Assembly: GCA_002946415.1 (NCBI GenBank)
Contig: NJPS01000002.1
Span: forward strand, 62,001 to 126,000
DNA: 64,000 nucleotides
Direction of reading: 5' to 3'
Source of the DNA: Rutstroemia sp. NJR-2017a BVV2
Taxonomy: Eukaryota > Ascomycota > Leotiomycetes > Helotiales > Rutstroemiaceae
Of the stretch, positions 22,919 to 34,727 are shown piece after piece; the first letter of the stretch is position 1, and the number at the start of each line of letters is the position of its first letter. The notes below the pieces were generated by a model that saw nothing but the letters and a program-made list of their open reading frames with translations, made no database searches and was not told the origin of the DNA. Position numbers and translations under genes: made by a program.

Positions 22919-24942
22919 TCAATGAGTGATATCAAAAACAATAACAGAGTTGACCGTCTCCATAGTAACACGACCTCCGTCCTCATCCCTCTCCACACCT
23001 TTTCTAGCTTCCAGCTTCTTGTGGACCCATCCATTGTCTCGCTTGATGACCTCCACTCCTTCGCCTGAAACCTCGATTCTTCCTGATACTGTGGTTGCTG
23101 CTATGTGTCCAATCCATTGTGGTGGGTAATAGACTTCCACCCTACCGGATGTGCTTTTGTGGGACGAGAAGAAAGTTCGTAGTTTGCTTTTGTAGAGCTC
23201 CATGTCGTTATCGGCAGTTAGTTCGCTGAGCCCTTGGGTAGCCATTGATGGGAGGACGAAGGAAGGCTCCAATAATGTGACCTGCGTCGCCCCGCTCATA
23301 GAGTCCGTTCGAAACACGTTCTCCGTGTTATCATCATCATCGGTCGTAGCCGGCATAACTGGTTTGATCACAAGCTGTATGCGACCCGATGCTGTGTGGA
23401 AAGTCCCGATAGACCCAACGTAGAAGTCACCCTGTATAGCTCCGGACATGGATTTAACTCGTGTGACGTACTCGCGAGGGTAGGTAGCACTGGGATCTCT
23501 GATGGGTGATCGTACTTCAATCCTACCGGATGATGTATTGATGTCTAGGGTAGCAGGCGCAGGTGCGGATTTGAGCACGGCCTCGGGATAGACATCGACG
23601 CTGATGGCTCCAGAGACGGAAGATATTTTCAGAAGATCGTAAATAGGGTATGTACCCTCAATTCTACCAGAAGCCGTTTCGACTGTAATGTGACGAGAGT
23701 TGAACCGAGCCTTATTTCGTACTGGAATGTCACTTTCGTACATTATTGGAAAATAGGCAGATGAATCTGAACCGGGAGCGAACTTGACATGGCCAGAGAC
23801 AGTTTTCAGTAGCGTGCCCGAGGAGACCTTGATGTCTACATCGTCGCCTGACACGATTGACAGGGTAACCAAATCAAGAACGAATTGTGAAAATTCTGTA
23901 CCTTCCGGTAACCAGGCCGTGATCTCGAGAGCAATACAAGCCGGACGACCCGAATCCAGATTCTCGTGCAATGGTGTGCTCACACGCAATGTACCCTTTT
24001 CTACATCCCACGATTTAAGGACCTCCAACTGTGGATCACTGACTTTGACATCAACAGTGAAATGTGGCTTGTCTCCACGCTCTGAGTTCTTGGCCAATTT
24101 TTGGATGTGGACAACTCCTGTGGTTTTCACATGTTGCATGTAATGGGACCTATCCTCGTTGTAGAAGTCTTGAATGACGACCAATCCTCTAGGGGCGGCA
24201 ATTTCGTAGACGGACTGCTCCTTTCTCGCAACGAATGGGCAGTAAGGACTAACATCATGGATTGGGCTTTGCCCGGGAGGACTTCCATCTCTGTGACCAG
24301 GGTGCTGTGATCATGATTAGCTTCAAAAGTAAATTCGTCCACCAAGGAGACCATTAATCCGTTGACCACTTTCTGATATTCCACAAAAGTTACAGGAAAA
24401 TAATCTCCAAAGCAGAATTGTAACGAATTTTTGAGAATGAACAGATAGTCAATGAGTCACCACAACTCCGAGTGATGGGATATAGTCAAATGCATGAAAC
24501 TAGTACTCACAGTCCTTCTCTGGTGAAACATACTCGTCAGGGAAGTGAGAATTGCGAGCATAAGAGCCACGGCAAGTAAAGCCTTGATGATTATCCGCGA
24601 ATGGGAAGATTGTCTTAGTCTCTGAGTTCGCCAAAGCGTATTCCTATCGTCGGTATTTGGTGTGTCGACTGGTCTGCCCATACTCTGTGATGGCACTCTA
24701 TGGTCTTGCTCGATGCGGTTTTGCAAAAATGTGTTGTACTCAAGAGTAGATTGTTGAGGTTTGGATAAGATTGGAGAAGCTTCCATAGAGGCGACGTAGG
24801 CTGGTGGCGGTTGATTGTCTGGAGGCATGTTTAAGGGGGGCCGACTTGAATTGAAGTAGCCATCAGTCGGACTATGCGCATCACTAAATGAATCATTGTC
24901 TGAATCGTATCTCTCCATTGATGAATGTTCCGGCCGCGTCAT
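22919..24942 (-). CDS. Single-pass membrane protein with repeated beta-rich ectodomain (DUF4097-like)
   Basis: I recognise the architecture but not a defined function. Two exons (24511-24942 and 22919-24304, phase 0) give 605 residues. Residues 1-115 are hydrophilic and proline-rich (PPDNQPPPAY). A hydrophobic segment at about 117-139 (IIIKALLAVALMLAILTS) fits one membrane span with the N-terminus inside. The rest is built from repeated short strands of the type TVSGxIxV (KTVSGHVKF, ETASGRIEG, SSVSGAISV, NTSSGRIEV, KSMSGAIQG, TTVSGRIEV). This is the pattern of DUF4097-type beta-solenoid proteins and adhesin-like folds. The second-exon start at 24304 (CACAG acceptor with a GCTAAT branch site) gives the only phase-consistent join I found. 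The 206-nt intron itself contains an open frame. Confidence 0.75.
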
Positions 24943-26752
24943 GGCCAGCTCACAGGTAGAGTTGATAGGTCGCTAGGTGCGTATTCGGGGTGAGAACAGC
25001 TCAGCAAAGATACAATTCCTGCAGAAAGTACATCAAAAGCGTACGAGTCAATTCATATACGACGTCGTCGTCGTCGTGTCGAGCCGCAAAACGTTAGCAA
25101 AAGATAACGATCTCAGGTTCTTGGTCATCAACACCCCTTGGCTGCATGTCATAAGCAGGATCTGTCCAATGAGCGGCGCTTCCCCTCATCTGCTACGCGT
25201 CAAATGTGAACAACCGAGCTTGATTGGTATCCGAATTCAAAGATGATGTAAATTTAAGGCTGATGCCTACAACACAGAATAACATTATGCCGTATGAAGA
25301 AGGTAGATCGAAGATAGCAACGTAATGGCCGACCTTGGGGAACAATGTGATATCAATTTGTCCTACAGTTCTAGGTATGAAGAATTTATTGCAAAAGAGG
25401 TACTATAATCGCTCGATATCTAATTGCGTGTTGGGCATTCTCATCGCATGTTATTTCTGCGTTGGAGAAGCGAGAGAGGCAAGTCAAATCATCCTGTAAT
25501 CTTACCCGCTGAGTCAGCGAATCGAGGAATTCGCCGGCGAACGATTAACCTTAACTTCTACGGCATCTAGCAAGTGGACCTCAAAAGCTTCTATAGACCA
25601 CCACTCAAGAAATCCTGTATACTTCACAGTTTCAGCAGCATTTTTCACGTAAAGCACGGAATTCTGGCACTGTTTGGACATCAGAAACCACCGGGTGCAA
25701 TATTGCACAAAGTTATCCACGCAAGGAAAGCTCAAACTCGTCCGAAACACAACGGCAGCGTCCTCGAAGCGAATGCGATAGCGAGATTTGATGCTAACTC
25801 CCACGATGAATTGTCGTTGAAACGTTTCGGGTGTTCCCAATAGTTTGAAAGCATTCATGTGTGATCTTGTGTGCGGGGAGAGGTCATGGCTGGACGAACC
25901 AGCCGTAATCCAATCAAGACATCTCAATATATGTGGGCGGACAGCGCAACCAGACGCTATTGTTGATTTGGGTTCGGGACCGGTTTTTTGTCCGATGAAC
26001 ACAATGCATGGGGCTTCATCGTGCCGTGTATGCTCCAAGACACTCTTTTTCGCGACCCTGCATATTCTCGACGGTATTTCCCTAGCCAACATCGCCGAAG
26101 TCGAGTCGATTGTAAAGCTATGGGAACTTTGCAGTCTACCAAGATGGAAAGAGGAATGCTTATTTGCTTTACTGTCGAAATGTATTATGTTGAAACCGTA
26201 TATTTTTTGTTACCGCTGTATGGTCGTGGCGCATGGTCTTCATTTCGTTCGTCTCAAGCCCTGCAATATCATCCTTCCTTCACACCTTGATATAGATCTA
26301 ACTATTTTCTTATTCCGTCGAGGCTGACTCAAAAACCCTGTTTTGCATGCTATCATGTTCTTTATACAGCCTCAAGAGTGGGTAAGCTTATTCATATTTC
26401 CAGTTGTTCGTAAAGATCATCACTTCGGCCCCCAAAATCTCACCCAGCACATGGGCTCCCAGTGGATCAATGCCAATCAGAATTGACACATCGTGCTGAC
26501 CCTGCCCAAATCTCATTAGACTTAAATGAAGCCATGCACGCGTATGACAAACCTGCCTTTTGCCATCTAGCGTAGGCTGTGTAGCGTACTTTGCCTTATG
26601 AGATTTCAGCCGCACCAAACCCTGGTGGATCCATCACCCACTCTTGACTATTTCATCTATGAAGTCGGCGCGCTGTCCTACAATAATTTGGATTCTAAAA
26701 AGCCATGAGGTGGCTGCCATTCATTCTTTAATACCGTTTACATAATAGAAAA
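24943..26752. other. Intergenic region with one unsupported long frame
   Basis: 1.8 kb between divergent genes. It contains the doubtful 192-codon frame listed separately and a CGACGTCGTCGTCGTCG run near 25062. No RNA gene is seen. Confidence 0.5.
25514..26092 (-). CDS. Possible hypothetical protein, 192 codons, doubtful
   Basis: An ATG-to-stop frame of 192 codons with no recognised domain, signal peptide or membrane span. The second half (FQRQFIVGVSIKSRYRIRF, WWSIEAFEVHLLDAVEVKV) alternates charged and hydrophobic residues, as in folded proteins. The first half is Ser/His/Cys-rich and less convincing. A long frame also exists on the opposite strand over the same DNA, so chance or a decayed gene are equally possible. 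Confidence 0.25.
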   Translation of the reverse strand: MLAREIPSRICRVAKKSVLEHTRHDEAPCIVFIGQKTGPEPKSTIASGCAVRPHILRCLDWITAGSSSHDLSPHTRSHMNAFKLLGTPETFQRQFIVGVSIKSRYRIRFEDAAVVFRTSLSFPCVDNFVQYCTRWFLMSKQCQNSVLYVKNAAETVKYTGFLEWWSIEAFEVHLLDAVEVKVNRSPANSSIR

Positions 26753-29656
26753 ATGCGTGTTTTTAGCTTATTTCAGCTGCTGTTGCTCTCACTTACTGCG
26801 GGACGAGAGGTTGCAGCAAGCCCTACGCCTCTACCGTCTGCCACATTGAGCGCTCGGGACTCAACATCAACAGCCTGTGGAGATATTGTGAATGATCCAA
26901 GTGAGTTTATACATCGACATGAAAGCGATGACCTAGAGTTAATGGGCATATAGATACATTCCTTTTCAACGCAAGTCTAGCGTTCGAGTGCCTTACAAGC
27001 GTTCCCTTCAACCAAGCTGTTGCCAGTCGTTTTCTGAGTTACTACAATGACACCTTCAAATTTCAATCTACATTAACATATCTCAAAAATCCACCTGCCA
27101 CTTATCAGCAACCCGCTGTAGATCTCATCGGTGGCCTGAATCAACTTCAAACCGCCATCAATGAAGGACGATTTGCGAATCAATACGAATTCGAGGCTGC
27201 GCTTCAAACACTACTTTACGAAGCGCATGACGGGCATGTCAACCTTCTCGCGGGTATCCTCTCTGCATTCAGTTTTGCCAGTCCACGAGACATTGTGTCG
27301 CTCTCAGTTGATGGCCAAGAAGTCCCCAAGGTGTTCTTGGCGGATGATCTTTTTGACAGTGACTATTTTACAACCTTTCAACCATCCGCCATAGCTACCA
27401 TCAATGGCAGAGATGCTACAAGCTATCTCTCAGAATTTGCGGCTTTGAACTCACAAGGAACTCTGGAGGCTAATTCGGACTGGAATCAGCTAGTGCTTAG
27501 CGCCGCGCAAGATATTCAGGGATTTTTCAACGTATTCAGTGGTGGAGCGACGTTTTATCCTGGAGACAACATCACATTTACGCTCGAAAACGGAACTTCT
27601 TTTACTGAGAACTATCTTGCTATTTACAATAGTCCCGGCCCAACAGGTCCCTTACAGACTGGAGGCGATTTCTACAACTACTTTGTCCTAGGGTTTTATC
27701 CAGCCTCATTCAACCCTGATGATGAAGATGATTCAACAGATGACTCGTCCACCGATGATTCTACTGATGATTCTACTGATGATTCTACTGATGATTCTAC
27801 TGATGATTCTACTGATGATTCTTCTACATCCACAGACAATTCGACGGTAACCGGTTGGGATAACTCTGCTTACCCTGCTGTACCAGATGTTGCTCAGGAA
27901 GATTTGGGGACCTTCGGCGATGGTGTCGTTTCTGGTGAGCTTTTATGCCTTTTCCAACCTATTCGTCAGCCCAAGTCTAGATCGGTGTTCTAACCAGTGA
28001 TCAGGATACTTCTTGAACTCTACATCCATCGCGGTGCTTAGTATTCCAAGCTTCGACGTCGAGGGTGATGCGGTTGCCACCTTCCAGACAGCGATCAGTG
28101 ACTTTATCACCCGGACGAAAGCAGCAGGTCTGAAAAAAGTGGTGATAGATCTTCAGCAAAATTATGGGGGCCAATCTCTGCTTGCAATCGACACCTTCAA
28201 ACAATTCTTCCCGAACATCGACCCCTTCGCCGGCTCGAGAATGCGTGCTCATCATGCTGCGGATGTGATGGGTAATACTATAACCCAGTTCTGGGATGGA
28301 TTGTCCGAAGATGACGAGACAAAGTATGAGCTCTCTTCTGATGAATGGGTCATCACGGATCGTCTGAATGCGGCGACGGGTCAAAACTTTACGAGCTGGC
28401 CGGAATTCTTCGGACCCAATCAATATGATGGTGACAACTATACCAATGTCGTAAGTTTACCCTTCGCCGTTCTATTATCCATGATCTGTTTACTAACAAA
28501 TATTGATAGCAACGCTACGATCTTTCCAACCCTATTTTTGACGCATCGGGCGTAGGTCTAGACAGCACGGATACTCCATTTGCAGTCTTTGGTTATGCAG
28601 CAAATCCAGCCCCTGATAATGCTGACCCAGCCTTTGCGGCTGAAGACATCATCATCGTGAGTAACACTTGAAATGTTCATGTAATTGACACGTTACTAAT
28701 TGATTGTACAGCTTTCTGACGGTATATGCCACTCATCCTGTGCACTTCTGATAGAAATGATGCGCCACGAAGCTGGAGTTAAGGTTGTCGCCGTAGGTGG
28801 AACACCATCCACTGGCCCAATGCAAGCTCCAGCGGGGTCCCGCGGTGCACTCGACTACTCCACCGATACTCTCGATGCAAACATCGACTTCGCACAACAA
28901 CTTCTCCAAAATCAAAGCTCGCCAGACGCGAACTTCCTTCCAAATCGTACCGAAGCAATGGACGTGTTCGTCTACTTTGCCGACATTAATCTGCGCGACC
29001 AAATCCGCAAAGGCGAGACAGTACCTCTACAATTTGCTTACGAAGCTGCCGATTGCCGTATCTACTACACACCCGACACTGTTTATAATTACACCAACCT
29101 CTGGCAATACGCCGCAGACGCTATCTGGAAAAGTCCCAGCCTCTGCGTAAAAGGCTCCACGGGGTTCTCCTCCACCGGCCAAAACACCACCTCATTCGCC
29201 GCACCACCCTCCACCATCCCCGCCAACACCGCCAACCTAACCACCTATCTAAACTCCCTCACCTCCTCCACCATCGCCAACACCATCCTCCAACAACTCG
29301 ACTCCGGGCTCCCCGCACAAGGCGACTCCAAATCCCGCAACGCACCCGCCTCCAGCACCGTCAAGAAATGCAAGACCAAAGAAGACTGCGAAGACGGCCA
29401 AGTCTGCATCTCAACCAAGTCGTGCGTCGGCGGCGCCAAGGAAAAACAATGTCTGAATGAATGTCCGGCGCTGGGCCGACCGTGCGTCGGTACCAAGACG
29501 CGCTGCAAGGCGGCGAAATCGAAGAGTGAGCAAGTGGGCAGTCAAGATCTGCCGACGTTGTTTTGCCCGCCGAAGGGGAGTACCAAGGCGTGTAATGCGA
29601 AGCAGACGGTTAAGGAGATTAATCCTAATCCTTGTGCTGACTGTACGAAGAAGTAG
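26753..29656 (+). CDS. Secreted CPAF-like peptidase, S41 family
   Basis: This is a fungal member of the peptidase S41 group related to CPAF. Exons 26753-26900, 26954-27934, 28005-28450, 28510-28656 and 28712-29656 keep phase and give 888 residues. A signal peptide is clear (MRVFSLFQLLLLSLTAG, about 22 residues). A conserved region YEAHDGHVNLL includes a histidine that may belong to the active site. A Thr-Asp-Asp-Ser repeat lies at about residues 317-340. VVIDLQQNYGGQ then precedes LSDGICHSSCALL, where a serine near 582-583 is the likely nucleophile. The C-terminal ~100 residues are rich in cysteine and lysine (KCKTKEDCEDGQVC) and look like a separate disulfide-bonded module. There is no GPI signal. 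An extracellular protease role is inferred from family and secretion. Confidence 0.88.
27754..27825 (+). repeat. 12-bp coding repeat (Asp-Asp-Ser-Thr) in the CPAF-like gene
   Basis: The unit GATGATTCTACT occurs five times perfectly, plus one altered copy. It codes for an acidic, low-complexity linker inside the protease. The whole number of codons per unit keeps the frame, so copy number can vary without breaking the protein. Confidence 0.9.
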
Positions 29657-30152
29657 AGCGGCTGCTTAGTGAGGATGGCGTTTATCTTATGTTTAATTAG
29701 AGGAGATGGCCTGAGATTTATTTTTATTTCTTATTGTATATAGTCTACTGCATTTTCACATTGCATTGCATTTACGAGCAAAGGAAAAGGGAATATTGGG
29801 ACTGTTTGGATAGGAAGGGAATGGGAACGGTTGGAAAAGGGAAAATATGTAATTTTATGCCAAGATATCATGTAGCCATAATTAGATGGGCTGAACACAA
29901 CGGCCGTTGTTAAATATCCGATGACCCAAAAACCCATTCCGTGGGAAGTACAAAAAAGCCCAATGTAGTGGGGCAAGCAGGGGGCTTTTGGCGCCAGTTG
30001 GTGTGGTTGCATGCATACATTGCTGTCAGACCTGAAACGAGTTTCGCCCCCAAAATCTCTCGTTTTCTGCATATATACCAACGTGAGATGCCACATTCTG
30101 GACTGATGATGACGAGTCAGCCCATATACTAGGTGGTACATATGAGAACAAG
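29657..30152. other. Intergenic, no gene seen
   Basis: A 496-bp stretch between the CPAF-like and HET-domain genes, which run in the same direction. No feature beyond an expected promoter for the HET gene. Confidence 0.5.
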
Positions 30153-32282
30153 ATGGTCGTAAACCTTGACAATAACACAATGACAACCTCCCACGCAAAA
30201 ATCTACCCAAAATCCCTCAACAGTCAATCCATCCGCCTCCTCCACCTCGACTCCGTACCTCTCGAACAACCCATCCGCTGCACCCTAACCACCTACCCCC
30301 TCTCATCCTTACCAGCCTATTCCTGTCTCTCCTACACCTGGAGCGACCCCCTCTACCACGGTCTCGACACGCCCGAAGAACTAACCCAAAAAACCGACGG
30401 CCAGCCCAAGCACCTGATCATCTGCAACTCGCACCCTCTCTACATAACCGACAACCTCCTCGACGCGCTCCTGGAATTCAGCAAAAATGCGTTCCGGCGC
30501 GAACCGCTCCTCTGGATCGACGGCATCTGCATCAACCAAAACGACATCGAGGAGCGCCAAATCCAAGTCTCTATCATGGGCGACATCTATTCATCCTGCA
30601 CGAATGTGATAATCTGGCTCGGGAAAGCAGACTTCCACTCCTCGTACGCGATCGAAGTGATGACACTCATCGCTTCCATCCCACCATCGCGATATGCCGG
30701 CGTGCAGATCAGCGATGTGGAGGACTGGGGCGTGTACGAAACACTCGGGATTCCGAAAATCGAGAGCTGGAAGTGGCTTGAGTACGCAGCATTTCTGCAG
30801 CGCACGTGGTTTCGCCGCATCTGGGTGGTGCAGGAGGCGTTTCTGCCGCCGGTGATTACGGTTGTTTGCGGGGGGGATTTGGTTAAATGGGAGGATATTG
30901 TAGCGTGTGCGGCGTTTTTGAAGGAGACGGGGTTGGGGACGACGTTGATGAAGATTTTGGTGGAGTCGGCGGATGAGGAGGAGGAGGAGGAGGAGGAGGA
31001 GGATGGAAATAGGGCGGGCGGGACGGTGTATGTGAATAATACAATGAATAATCAGTCGGTATTTCAGTCGATGAGGGAGACGATGAAACTTGGGAAGGAG
31101 GAAAGGAGTAGGCAGTTGGGGTTGGAAAAGCTAATGTATTATGCGAGGTTCTTCGATGCTACGAATTCGAAGGATAGACTTTATGGGGTGTATGGGATTT
31201 GGCGGGAGAGTGGAAAGGTGATCCCGGAGGATATGATGCCCAAATATGGCGCGGATGTGAGTGTCGAGGAGGTATACACGAGAGCGGCGTGGGAAATCAT
31301 TGCGGAAACTGGAGATTTGAACATCCTCTCCCTGGTGGAGGATCGTTCGCTGGTAAAAGCAAATTCTATTCGAGCTCAAGGAAAACTGCCTTCTTGGGTA
31401 CCAGACTTCGGCTCCGCGTTGTATCCACAGCCACTGAACGGAAATCCTCGACCAAAACCAGGTGCAGAACGATGGGATACCAGCAGCAACCTGCCATTCT
31501 CCACCCCACCACTTCCACCACCAGCAGAGCGTAATTTCCTCACAATTTCGGGCCAAAGGCTCGACAGTATCTGCGATTGCAGTGTAACCCAAGACGAAAT
31601 CATGGGCGATAAATTCAGATTTACTGACATTCTCAAACTCCTAGACCGGTCCCCAGATCAGAAGTATCCCAGCGAAAAGGTAGAGTCGTACTTTGAAGCA
31701 TTCTGGCGGACCCTCATCAGGGATACGTTTCGGAAGCTCCCCGCGACGAATGAGGCGCGAACTGCTTTTCAATATTTCGCCGCAGTAAGAGTCTCGGAAC
31801 TTCGCCTTGCGTACGACTACGCACTTGAGGAAAAAGATTCTGACTTGCCTTATCTTGAGAGTTTGTATAGAGAAACCAAAGACCTCATTGTTGCTCTCTC
31901 GCAGCATAGGCATAACAAAGGATTCGTTCCCACGTGGGATACATTAGAGCACCTTATTGAGGTTGCTGCTCAGGAAGATCTTGAGCTTCCTGAAAAACAA
32001 TCACTGGATAAGGGCTACCGTCAATTCTATGAAGCATTTCGGGTGGCTTATTCTGGTAGGAGACTTTTCCGAACTGAAAAGGGGTATCTTGGAATTGCGG
32101 CCCAGGCACTGGAAGTTGGTGACGAAATTTGGAAAGTTGCAGGGGCCAAGGTACCAATGGTGTTGAGAAAGGGTGGAAATAAAAGCTCTAACTGGAGGCT
32201 GGTAGGCGAAGCGTACGTACATGGACTGATGGAAGATGTGACGATGACCGAGGAACCTATTCAGAAGATTGTTCTAGAGTAG
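30153..32282 (+). CDS. HET-domain protein
   Basis: HET-domain proteins act in vegetative incompatibility and related cell-death responses. This is a single exon of 709 residues. The HET domain lies at about residues 50-220: AYSCLSYTWSDP, then LLWIDGICINQNDIEERQIQV, IYSSCTNVIIWLG and RTWFRRIWVVQEAF, all hallmark blocks. The start at 30153 is the first of two ATGs; MTTSHAKIYPKSLN nine codons later is also possible. A run of glutamates (about residues 272-282, coded by GAG repeats) separates the HET domain from a long C-terminal half with no domain I recognise. That half ends in a segment (FRTEKGYLGIAAQALEVGDEIW) typical of the end of many HET proteins. A specific incompatibility role is inferred. 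Confidence 0.92.
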   Translation: MVVNLDNNTMTTSHAKIYPKSLNSQSIRLLHLDSVPLEQPIRCTLTTYPLSSLPAYSCLSYTWSDPLYHGLDTPEELTQKTDGQPKHLIICNSHPLYITDNLLDALLEFSKNAFRREPLLWIDGICINQNDIEERQIQVSIMGDIYSSCTNVIIWLGKADFHSSYAIEVMTLIASIPPSRYAGVQISDVEDWGVYETLGIPKIESWKWLEYAAFLQRTWFRRIWVVQEAFLPPVITVVCGGDLVKWEDIVACAAFLKETGLGTTLMKILVESADEEEEEEEEEDGNRAGGTVYVNNTMNNQSVFQSMRETMKLGKEERSRQLGLEKLMYYARFFDATNSKDRLYGVYGIWRESGKVIPEDMMPKYGADVSVEEVYTRAAWEIIAETGDLNILSLVEDRSLVKANSIRAQGKLPSWVPDFGSALYPQPLNGNPRPKPGAERWDTSSNLPFSTPPLPPPAERNFLTISGQRLDSICDCSVTQDEIMGDKFRFTDILKLLDRSPDQKYPSEKVESYFEAFWRTLIRDTFRKLPATNEARTAFQYFAAVRVSELRLAYDYALEEKDSDLPYLESLYRETKDLIVALSQHRHNKGFVPTWDTLEHLIEVAAQEDLELPEKQSLDKGYRQFYEAFRVAYSGRRLFRTEKGYLGIAAQALEVGDEIWKVAGAKVPMVLRKGGNKSSNWRLVGEAYVHGLMEDVTMTEEPIQKIVLE
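30975..31003 (+). repeat. GAG triplet run coding for polyglutamate in the HET gene
   Basis: An almost pure GAG run that codes for a row of glutamates between the HET domain and the C-terminal half. It is prone to slippage but frame-safe. Confidence 0.85.
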
Positions 32283-32588
32283 AACTATTGAGGATATAGT
32301 CGGCAGCCGGCTACCGCTTTATTTGGAATTAATTTAGACATGGAGTACAATTAGAACCTTTTTGTGGAAGAAATATCAAAATTTGAATTAGAGATAAATT
32401 TCTCAAGATGGAAGTAGACGGCGTAGTGAGGGAGTGAGTATAGCCCATCCCCTGATGATTCCTAATGAGACGGAGATCACAGATAATTCACGCTACACAA
32501 TCTTGGTGTTCTGCCGCTTTCTAAATCATGGTGAACATAATATTTTAGCCCCAACTCAACTCATCGATGATCTCAACTACATATGGGA
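32283..32588. other. Convergent 3' region between the HET gene and COG6
   Basis: A 306-bp stretch between two facing stop codons, with no coding frame or RNA gene seen. Confidence 0.55.
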
Positions 32589-34727
32589 TCAGGAAAGCAA
32601 AACTCTGATTTCCCCACTAGTCCTTGGGAACAGTGATCTTAATTGTTCTGCATCACCATCTCCCTCAGCCACGAGAAGCTCATCCGCAGCTATGAGCTTC
32701 TCTTCCACTTTCTCGAAGTCATCGCAGAATCTTTCTGCAGCCTCTTCGGTAATTTGTCTGACCAAAGTTGCATTTTGGAGCTGCTTCAAGTTCTCCATTG
32801 CATCCATCAATGCCGATGGCAGGAAGTCATCCAATGTCTGACTTGCCTGCACCAGTGCCTCTGGTTTAAATGGTTCGAGTGACTTTATGCTAAGAAGGTC
32901 CTCTTTGGTATCTGACAAGGGTGCTAGAGCTTGAAGTAATGGTTGCAAGGCGGAATTCTCACGGAAGAACGAATACTGATGCTCTATGAGTCCTGTTGCA
33001 TGCTCTTCTATTGTGTCTTTTATCTCTTCCACACGTGCAGTCGTGAAGTCGAAGGGAGTTAATGTGCTTCGCGCAGCTAACAAGCAATTGATGGAGAAAA
33101 TTGTACTTGAGGGTAGCTTGAGATTTTTCGCAATGCTCTCGCTTCCCTTTATGAATGGATCATACGCTTCTTCGAGAATAGGCTCGAAGTCCGCTTCCCG
33201 AGTGTCTGGAGACGTAAAGGAACTATCATATGTCTTCATGATAGCTGTTAATTGCTTAAGTCCCTCTTGGAGGAAGTCAGGTGGTCCGAGATCTTTTGGA
33301 GCAACCTGGGTGTCGGTCTGTAGACCGGTAACATGATCGCGCATTAACGCCCTGAATTGGCTTATGGCTGATTCTTCCAGTGTCACAAAAGACTCAAGAA
33401 GAGCGGAATCATTCCCGAGTAACTTGGCAAATGTAGTACGGTAAAAATTCAGAAGGTTGGCAATCTTGTACGCCATAATTGTTTCTTCATGACTTTGTAT
33501 TACTTGACCAATTCGTTGACGAAGGACTCTTGCAACACCTGCCACATCACGATCGACTAATTCGTTCAGTGCCTTCAAACCATCAAAATGCGCAGTGCCA
33601 TCTTGCCCGTCTGAAATACGATTCCATGGCTCGCTTTCCAGGCCAGCCTGGATGCCTTTGGCGAGCTCGTCGCCATCTGATATGAATAGTACCTCAAGAG
33701 CTTCTCTTTCGCTCACCGTCGCCGAATGCGTCCAAGCTAGCATATCTCCAACGTAACGAAGGGGGTCATGAGCGGCTAGTTCAATGGGCTTTATCGAGGG
33801 ATCTTCTTCGCCTCCAATAGTAGTGCCAGTAAGTGCAGTGTAGAATGCATCGGATAATATATTTTCTCGAGCTTCAGCAAAGAAGTCGAGACAACTTTGA
33901 AATAGCGAGGGCCGTTCGGCGAGAACTCTCAAAGCTCGTCGTATTGAGGAACTTATTTGTGGATTCTCCAGATTCAAAGATTTGAATTCACGTTGGATCC
34001 AACGATAAAGCTTTTGGAAAGCGCCATTGACATTCTTCGAGACCTGCTCCATAATCTCAAGGCCTAATCGTTGGTTTTCTGTTCCAAGAAGAATCTCGCA
34101 ATCATTCTGAATCTTCTTCGCTCTTGTGAGAATAGAGAAGAACCTATCATTCACAGGTTCTGCAGTGGAAGTGAGAGTGGCAATATCATCCTCTGACATG
34201 ACAAAGTGTGCATTGAAAGCGTTCAAAAGTTCTTGCTTCGTTTCAACCTGATTCTTTTGCTTCATCAGCTCGGAAGCTTCTCCCAAGACTGGCGCAGTTT
34301 CTTGGTGAGCAGCAGATATGTGCCGCTTCATCTCCTCACATCCTTGATTCAAGGTAGCAATTGTAAGGCCAATTCGTTTGAGTTGCTGGTTTAGGTGAGA
34401 AACGGGTTTCACTATGCATCAGTGAGAGGTCCATACCTCTGCAACACGACCGAATTCACGGATAATATCGCCATTGCTTTCGATGACTTCTTTCTGGACA
34501 TCTAATCTCAATTGACGCCGGGTTTCCGCAGTATTCTGCAAGCCACGCTTGTCCAACAAAGACAGGGCATCTCTTATGTCTGAGTCCGCATATGAGGCAG
34601 AGAGGACACTCGTGACTTTCGACGATAGTGGGTTGGCTCTCGAAAGTTGAGGACTCGCCAATGGATCACCCGCGTCGCTTAACCCAGAATGCGGTACCTT
34701 CCGCGAAAGGAAGTAGTCGGTTGTCAT
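32589..34727 (-). CDS. COG6: Conserved oligomeric Golgi complex subunit 6
   Basis: Cog6 is a subunit of the COG tether that acts in retrograde traffic within the Golgi. Exons 34437-34727 and 32589-34385 join in phase 0 and give 695 residues. The N-terminus ([32 protein letters not shown]) and the coiled segment after the intron match the family start. Mid-protein blocks include [24 protein letters not shown] and [28 protein letters not shown]. The C-terminus [14 protein letters not shown] is the usual Cog6 ending. The start ATG (34725-34727) opens the family N-terminus. The gene is divergent from ATG9, with 562 bp between the two starts. Confidence 0.95.

Noticed and set aside
25062..25080. 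GACGTCGTCGTCGTCG run as a CRISPR or operator array
   Set aside because: It is a short trinucleotide run without spacers; no CRISPR is expected in a fungus.
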